From CAZEYI01 sp964422855 (GTDB lineage Bacteria > Patescibacteriota > Gracilibacteria > Absconditabacterales > Absconditicoccaceae), in assembly GCA_964422855.1 (NCBI GenBank), contig CAYRCS010000014.1:1-23326 (forward strand): a DNA stretch of 23,326 bases. Reading direction: 5' to 3'. Positions 17,628 through 23,326 of this stretch are shown piece by piece (positions within the stretch are counted from its first letter, which is position 1; each line of letters begins with the position of its first letter). Both the position numbers and the translations under genes were made by a program. The notes beneath the pieces were generated by a model. The model saw only the letters and a list, made by a program, of their open reading frames with translations, ran no database searches and was not told the origin of the DNA.

Positions 17628-18557
17628 CTATGCGAATTCTTTGAATATTTGATATATAATGAGTAAGAATAAGAAGATAACTACTCATACTAAGAATATG
17701 GTTAGTATTAAGTTTTTTGCTTTTGCAATTTTTTCTTCATCCCCAGTGCTCGTAACTAATAAGAATCCTGTATATACCACAGATCACATCATTGCTCATC
17801 ATAATATCCATCCCAATACTTTGGCTGCTTGTATTATAAGTTGGCTTGCAGATTCCGTAAAGCTTGGTGTTGATGCTATGTAGAATACGTAGTCAATTAT
17901 TTTGATCAGTACTAATGCTATGACTACATTGAGTAATCATGATTTCGCTGTTGCTATTTTTTCTTCTTCTTCGTGTGCTGCCATAAATCTAAACCCATAT
18001 ATTACTATCATAATAATTGCTGCAAAAAAAGCTGCTGTTTTGAATATGGCGAGCGCTTGAAATAATACATTGTTCTGTAAATTTTGAGAAAACTCTGTCG
18101 TTCCACTCATATCTCCTATATTGATTGCTGACAGTATCCAGGTACTTCCAAAAAATAATATTGCACCATATAATATATATAATATGCTTTTTTTTGCGCT
18201 GGATAATTTTTCCTCATTACCTGCGTTCAATACGAAGCTAATACCGTTTCGTAGCAAGAATATAAACAATACAGCACCTCATAAAATTCTAATAACATCT
18301 CGCAATAGTCCACCTTTGGAACTTGAGCACCCAGGGAATGCTATAGGATTTGGATAAAACAATCTTCTGATGTTGTCCATCAGTGATGCATTTACGTCGA
18401 TACATATATTGAATACTGTTTCTACTCTTCCAAACTCGTCTGGAGTAGTATCTGTCAAATAGTTAGCAAAATTATTTTCAAATGTTGGCGCTGGTCATGC
18501 ATACGCTACACTAAAGCCAGCGATACATATACTTATGAGAAGCAGTATTTTTTTCAT
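17628..18557 (-). CDS. Membrane protein of three tandem T4SS-pilin-like units
   Basis: The 309-aa product starts MKKILLLISICIAGFSVAYAG, a cleavable signal peptide. After an extracytoplasmic stretch with CIDVNAS and PGCSSS come three units of about 80 residues, each a hydrophobic helix, a charged loop and another helix. The loops are alike: GNEEKLSSAKK (113-123), EEEEKIATAKS (196-206) and GDEEKIAKAKN (272-282). A single such unit after a signal peptide is the plan of the T4SS pilin/VirB2-like proteins abundant in Patescibacteria, so this looks like a three-fold internal duplication. TGA codons are read as Gly. Role in pili, DNA uptake or host contact is inference only. The broken single-unit gene lies 17 bp upstream, and topA follows. 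Confidence 0.72.
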
Positions 18558-18574
18558 ATCTTTGTATATGTGTA

Positions 18575-19057
18575 CTAAAATCCTGTATCGCCACCTGATG
18601 TCCCTACTACTGATGTTATAAGAGACAATACTAGTCTAATAATTGCTAAGAATCAGCCCAATATAAGTACACCAACAACTATACCTATTATACGACTTTT
18701 TATTTTTTCAAACTCTTCGCCGCTAATGGATTTCGTTACCATAAGTAAGCCAGTTATGATTATACCAATTACCGCTAATGCCATGCCAATAAATATGACT
18801 CGTTGGATGTATTTTGCTATGTTATATCTTATGGAGTCGAGTGTATTTGCTATTTTATATTATGCGTTGAATTGTCATCATCATTCGTTGACAGCGTCGA
18901 GCGGAGTTTCTTGTTTATTGTATTCATCATTTGCATCATCAACAATTCTATCCAAGACTTGCATTGGGGTGTCTCCATAATCTCATCGTCACTGTCCATG
19001 TGTCCATGCAGTTATAGATACGAGTGTGTATATTGCTCCAAACAATAGTTTTTTCAT
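18575..19057 (-). pseudogene. T4SS-pilin-like gene interrupted by an in-frame TAA
   Basis: Codons 1-65 encode MKKLLFGAIYTLVSITAWTHG, a signal peptide, and a polar mature region (TPMQVLDRIVDDANDEYN) rich in TGA-coded Gly. Codon 66 (18860-18862) is TAA. The same frame then continues without shift for 94 codons with IQRVIFIGMALAVIGIIITGLLMV, a loop GEEFEKIKSR (113-122) and a second helix, ending at TAG 18575-18577. Together the two halves make one complete pilin-like protein of the same plan as its neighbour, so the TAA looks like a point nonsense mutation or a sequence error. Alternatives: the first half is a 65-aa secreted peptide, and the second restarts at the ATG of MALAVIG, which would truncate the first helix. 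Either way the two segments are related to the downstream three-unit protein. Confidence 0.65.
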
Positions 19058-19082
19058 GTTTTGGTTCGTATAAAGTATCGGC

Positions 19083-19110
19083 ACTATACTGTTTTATGAT
19101 GTGAAGTAAA
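19083..19110 (-). promoter_or_regulatory. Candidate promoter of the pilin-topA operon
   Basis: On the minus strand TTTACT (complement of 19105-19110) and TATAGT (complement of 19083-19088) are 16 bp apart, about 25 bp upstream of the pilin-like start codon and overlapping the end of the folate gene. It would allow the pilin-topA group to be expressed separately from uvrA. Confidence 0.35.
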
Positions 19111-19639
19111 GTTGTGTCGATAGTATGATGTCCATATCTTGATCATGCGCTTGTGTTGGTATGTTTGGAATGATTTGTGACTCAAAGCATAGACCTATTT
19201 TGATTATATCAGGATATTGTGATAAGAGTTTGTCATATCGTCACAATCATCTTCATAATCTTGTTCATTGTTTGGTAAATGCCAATCCCGGCACCAATAT
19301 TACATCTGGTTTTTGTTTGGCTTGTTGCGTGTTTATAGGCTCTAATATGCCGTATTTGTTTTTCTGATATTGTGTTTTATTTGTAATTTCTGTAAAGAAA
19401 AAATTATCTTCTTGTTGTATGGGCAGCAGGCATTTCTTGCCAGATGAGAGTATGGTCTCTATGATTTTTTTGGTGTCTACTTCATTTAGAAGTGATATGT
19501 AGACTGCTCGGTTTGTATGTCCTGGCAACAATTCTTTTTGTCGTGTATCGAAAATCATTGTATTTTCCTTGGCTTTGTCAGCGGCTGAGATTTTTCTTGT
19601 GTTTTCTTGTATGTGTTGTCTCAGTCCTGCTTTGTCCAT
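19094..19639 (-). CDS. 5-formyltetrahydrofolate cyclo-ligase
   Basis: This enzyme (MTHFS) converts 5-formyl-THF to 5,10-methenyl-THF with ATP, returning a storage folate to one-carbon metabolism. The 181-aa product, the usual size, starts MDKAGLRQHIQENTRKISAADK and shows the ordered family features: KKIIETILSSGKKCLLPIQ, KYGILEP, the PDVILVPGLAFTKQG strand and TRLGRGLGRYDKLLSQYP, which corresponds to the nucleotide-binding G.RLGrGgGyYDr loop. The Gly residues after TKQ and within TRLGRGLG are TGA-coded (four codons in a short stretch), and the C-terminal third is lost in the standard code. Its start lies 5 bp after the uvrA stop, so the two are co-transcribed. Confidence 0.9.
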
Positions 19640-19644
19640 GGCAT

Positions 19645-22600
19645 CTATTTAACTAAATAACCATTTTCTAGATTAATTATGTCATCTGCAAATTGTAGAA
19701 GATTTTTGTCGTGTTCGATCATGAGAATAGTGTCTCCATTGTCTAAGAATTCTTTGATCACGCGAAGGAGTTTTTCTATGTCGACATCATGGAGTCCTAC
19801 CGTTGGCTCATCGAGGAAGTATATAGTATGTCCTTTGTATTGTTTGAGGAGATGTTTGACGAGTTTGAGTCTTTGGCTTTCTCCACCAGAGAGAGTATGT
19901 GCTGGCTGGCCCATTCTCAAATAACCTAATCCTATGTCACACAACAATTTGAGTTCGTCATATATCTGTGGGATATCTTCAAACAGAGGCATTGCATCAC
20001 TTATATACATGTGAAGTATTTCATGTATGCCTTTGCCGTGTCGTTTGATATCCATAATTTCTTTCTTGTATCTATGTCCCTGGCAGAGTTCACATGGGAC
20101 ATAGGTATCTGGCAAGAATTGTAATTCTACTTTCTTGTATCCATATCAGTTACATGCAGGACAGGTTCCCTTTGCAGAATTGAATGAAAAGTGTGATGAG
20201 TTGAGTCCCAAATATTTTGCTTCGGTAGTACCTGCATACAAACTTCTAATTTTATCAAACGTACCAATAAATGTGACTGGGCAGCTTCTTGGTGTTTTCC
20301 CGATGCTGGACTGGTCGACGTAGACCATATTTTTAATTTCTTCATGTCCAGATATTGTTTCTACGCTAATTTCTTTGTAAAATTCTTGGAGTGCTATGTT
20401 TTCATAGTGTTCATAATCTTTCTTGTTCATTACTGGAGCTGCAATAATTTCTTGTCGAGACCGACCTTTTTTAAGCAATTGTAATCTAATATAACTTTGC
20501 ACAAATTTTTGCTTGTCTGACAAAAACTTATATAAAGTGCTGTACATGAGCGTGGTTTTACCTGCTCCTGATGCTCATGTAATGATCGTGAAGCTACCTA
20601 ATCTGATGTCTACGTCAATATTTGCTAGATTGAATTTGCTCGCTTTCTTGATGCTAATTTTTTTGTTGCTTGGATGGTGATTGAAATCACATTGTACTTT
20701 TCTTCTGCCTGTAATATATTGTGCTGTAAGACAATCTGACTTGATAAATTTGTCATATGGACCACTAAATGTTACATTGCCTCCAAAATCTCAAGCTCCA
20801 GGGCCTATCTCTACAACCCAGTCTGATGCTTTAATAAAATCTGCTTGATGTTCTACCACAACAATAGTATTTCCCATGGCTTGTAGTTTTTTGATGGCGT
20901 GGATGGTCTTTTGAATTTCTTTGTCACTAAGTCCTATGGTTGGTTCGTCGAGTACGTATATGATTCCAGTGAGTTTATTACCGAGTTGTTTGGCCAATCT
21001 CAATCTCTGTATTTCTCATCCAGAGAGTGTGCTTATCTGTCTATGGAGTGTGATATAATCGAGTCCTAGTTCATCAATAATTCTAGCTCTATCTAGGAGT
21101 GGACGGATAATTCTTTCCGCTAGTTGTATCGGTTGATCTGTATTTGACACATACATATCCATAAATTCTACGAGCGTATGTAGAGTCATGTGTTGCAGAT
21201 CGTCTATATTATATTTTATACGACCGTCTTGTATGGGCTTAGCATAGGGTCGGTCTGAGATATTGTCTTTTTTGTATGCGAAGGCTTTTGTATTTGTTAT
21301 CCACTGGCTATTTTTAGGAAGCTTTTTTTCATCAACGGTCAAAAATACGTGCATACTTTCTTTGCGAATCCTAGCTCCATGGCATGTAGGACAGACACTC
21401 ATATCAAGCATCGCTTGGAAATCTACAGTCAACAATCATCTCACATACTGATCTTTTATAATATCTTCTATACCTTTGTAATTTATACTTATATATTTGT
21501 CACCCGTTTGTACTCTAAGGAGTTCGTTGTCACCATTGAGCACGACATGAATAAATCGTTCTGGCAATGCTTTCCATGTCTGAGCTGGATCGACACTATA
21601 TTTTTGAGCAAGTTTTTTGAGTATGCCTTGTCCATATGCAGAATCTCTTCGTGGCAAGACGGCGTCCATTAATGAGCTACTTGGATCGATAATCTTGTCA
21701 AAATCTACCTGCAGTACTTCGCCTATACCATGACAGTCTGGGCAGGCTCATTCTTGGCGGTTTGGTGAGAAGTGCTGTGATGTGAATTCTGGATAGGTCA
21801 CATCAATATCAGGAGAATACATCTTGTCGGTAAATCGTTTGATACCTTCTATCCTTGTTGCTGCTTTACCTTTTTTGGGTTTAGCAGCTTCTTCGTCTTG
21901 TTGTACAGGAACATAGACTCCAAACTTTTTTACTTCTGCAAGAATCTTGATAATATCTTCTTTGATTCTTCATCTTTTTTCTTGTTCTATGGTGATACGA
22001 TCAAAGATCCCATATACTTTGATAGGAAAATTTTTGGCAGGGATGTTTGGTGTTTCAAGATAGAAGTATTCTACTGCTTCAAATTTTTCTTCATTATTAT
22101 ACGTGATGAGGTATCTGGAAAATCCAGTACTTTTGTCTACATCTTTTCTATTTTTTTTGACAAACTTTCCGAGTTTTTCTTCTTCTTTTATCTGGCCTAA
22201 CTCTTTGACCAAATATATTTTTTGGTCTTTGTAATCGTCAAATATTTGTTCTATTATCTGGTCGATACTTTGTGCCTGGATGCGCTTTCCTGAGCCATAA
22301 CAGTAGAGATCTCACAGTTTTGCTAGCAATAATCTGAGGTAGTCATCTATCTCGGTTAATGTACCTACTGTACTTCTACTATTCCCAGCTCTTTTGTTTT
22401 GTTCGATAGCTATAGCTGGCGAGAGTCCACTACAATAATCTATCTCTGGTCTGGTTCCAAGATTGAAAAACTGTCTCAAGTATGATGAAAGAGATTCGAT
22501 ATATCTGTATTGTCCTTCTTTGTATAATGTGTCGAATGCAAATGATGATTTGCCCGAACCAGAAACTCCTGTGACGGTGGTTATTTTGTTTTTTGGGATA

Positions 22601-22716
22601 CTTACGTCGATGTTTTTGAGGTTGTGTGTTTTGACACCGTGAAAATGTATGACGTCTCCTGACTCTGGGATATGATGTTTATCAAGACCTGGTTCAGCTA
22701 TTTTCTTCTTTGCCAT
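19645..22716 (-). CDS. uvrA: Excinuclease ABC subunit A
   Basis: UvrA is the damage-recognising tandem ABC ATPase of nucleotide excision repair. The 1023-aa product has a first Walker A GVSGSGKS (50-57), first signature LSGGEIQR (564-571) with LDEPTIGL, second Walker A GASGAGKT (714-721), second signature LSGGESQR (about 942-949) and second Walker B FLDEPTVGLHD. Three zinc-binding Cys pairs can be picked out, GACPDCHG, CPTCHGAR and a C-terminal GTCPACNG with CELCQGHR. Six or more TGA codons are read as Gly, including a signature Gly and the first Gly of the second P-loop. It is about 80 residues longer than E. coli UvrA (940 aa), the extra probably lying in the insertion domains. It heads a short operon with the folate cyclo-ligase. 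Confidence 0.96.
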
Positions 22717-22751
22717 CGTTAGAGCAAACGATAAAAATTATCCATTTGCGA

Positions 22752-22779
22752 AAGATAGTGAATATATGCTATTTTGCAA
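22752..22779 (-). promoter_or_regulatory. Candidate uvrA promoter
   Basis: On the minus strand TTGCAA (22774-22779) and TATCTT (complement of 22752-22757) are 16 bp apart, about 35 bp upstream of the uvrA start, in the only gap between uvrA and the preceding gene. Confidence 0.4.
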
Positions 22780-22781
22780 TG

Positions 22782-23326
22782 CTAAAATGGTTTGAGATTA
22801 TATATAGGATCATTTGCAAGTTCTCGTTGGAGGAGGATGAGTGTTTTTGGTAGAAGTCCGTATCTTTTGGAACCAGAATAGGCTTCTCCGTATCCATCAA
22901 ATACATAATTTGGTCTAGCAGGTTGTATATCTCCATATACGGTCTTGCCACTGAGGCTGTTGTAGAGCGCTCCGTGTCTCACGATGCCTGTGAAGTTTAA
23001 TCCTGTATAACTGAGTCCTATAACCAGGCCAGATTTGCTGTTTGCTTTTTCGAATCGATTGAATTTGTTTTGCGCAAATTCAAGGTAGTCAATTACTGTC
23101 TGCTTAAATAATTGTGGCGTCAAATCTCCGGAACCATAATCTTTATTTAGTATCTGGAAAGGGCCGTCACCATTACCTGGCAGATATCGTCTACATGTGG
23201 TTTCTCTATATCGTGTAGCGAGAGTTACAGAGGTAGGTTGGTTGTAGACAAAACTCAAATCGTCGGCGAGTTGGTACTGTCGTGTACATCGATCTGGTTC
23301 GTTGATGGTTTTGATGATATCCCCAC
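22782..23326 (-). CDS. Lysozyme/lytic transglycosylase-like protein (5' end outside window)
   Basis: The frame is open to the window edge and ends at TAG 22782-22784, leaving about 180 visible residues. The segment RRYLPGNGDGPFQILNKDYGSGDL contains a GPFQI motif like that in the substrate cleft of lysozyme-fold transglycosylases and goose-type lysozymes, followed by a helical VIDYLEFAQNKFNRFEK and a region rich in Gly and Tyr (GLSYTGLNFTGIVRHGALYN, NYVFDGYGEAYSGSKRYG). The catalytic Glu would lie upstream of or near the visible part and cannot be confirmed. The role would be local opening of peptidoglycan, for example for secretion or pilus assembly. The family call is an inference from one motif and general composition. 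Confidence 0.5.
   Translation of the reverse strand, partial: GDIIKTINEPDRCTRQYQLADDLSFVYNQPTSVTLATRYRETTCRRYLPGNGDGPFQILNKDYGSGDLTPQLFKQTVIDYLEFAQNKFNRFEKANSKSGLVIGLSYTGLNFTGIVRHGALYNSLSGKTVYGDIQPARPNYVFDGYGEAYSGSKRYGLLPKTLILLQRELANDPIYNLKPF

Overview
This window comes from a low-GC bacterium that reads UGA as glycine (translation table 25), so it belongs to the Gracilibacteria/Absconditabacteria (BD1-5/SR1) side of the Patescibacteria. In almost every recognisable gene the conserved reading frame runs straight through one or more TGA codons, and many of these sit where the family has an invariant glycine: MurB next to its catalytic serine, ValS just after the KISKS motif, UvrA in the LSGG signature, TopA beside the active-site tyrosine. 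Every gene with a visible end stops at TAA or TAG, never at TGA. All coordinates below are given with UGA = Gly. Standard-code annotation would shatter these genes into fragments.

Plus-strand left part (1-5300): mraZ and murB are 5 bp apart, followed by an AmpD-like amidase behind a near-consensus promoter, a shortened DUF1846 protein, a terminator, a second near-consensus promoter and a Kef-type cation/proton antiporter with an NAD-binding domain. A minus-strand pair follows (5326-7639): a PQQ-type sugar dehydrogenase-like protein and a membrane-anchored protein whose start overlaps its end. Diverging from these on plus are an RRM RNA-binding protein, a small helical protein and valS.

The strongest regulatory feature is upstream of valS. 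A short ORF encodes a 15-residue peptide with four consecutive valine codons, immediately followed by mutually exclusive antiterminator and terminator hairpins. This is the layout of ribosome-mediated transcription attenuation, here apparently sensing charged tRNA-Val to control valyl-tRNA synthetase.

Middle (11400-14300): a small membrane protein, a convergent operon of a zinc-ribbon membrane protein and a KTSR-domain lipoprotein, a probable structured small RNA with its own terminator, a Fur-family regulator with an inverted repeat over its promoter, and rnhB.

Right part (14284-23326, all minus): a lysozyme/transglycosylase-like protein (cut by the window edge), uvrA, 5-formyltetrahydrofolate cyclo-ligase, two T4SS-pilin-like membrane proteins (one broken by an in-frame TAA, the other built of three tandem copies of a TM-EEK..AK-TM unit), topA and a possible actin-fold protein. 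Genes are packed tightly, often with gaps of 1-20 bp or overlapping ends, and recognisable Shine-Dalgarno sequences are scarce. No tRNA, rRNA, CRISPR array or insertion sequence was seen, and no gene-free stretch exceeds about 280 bp.
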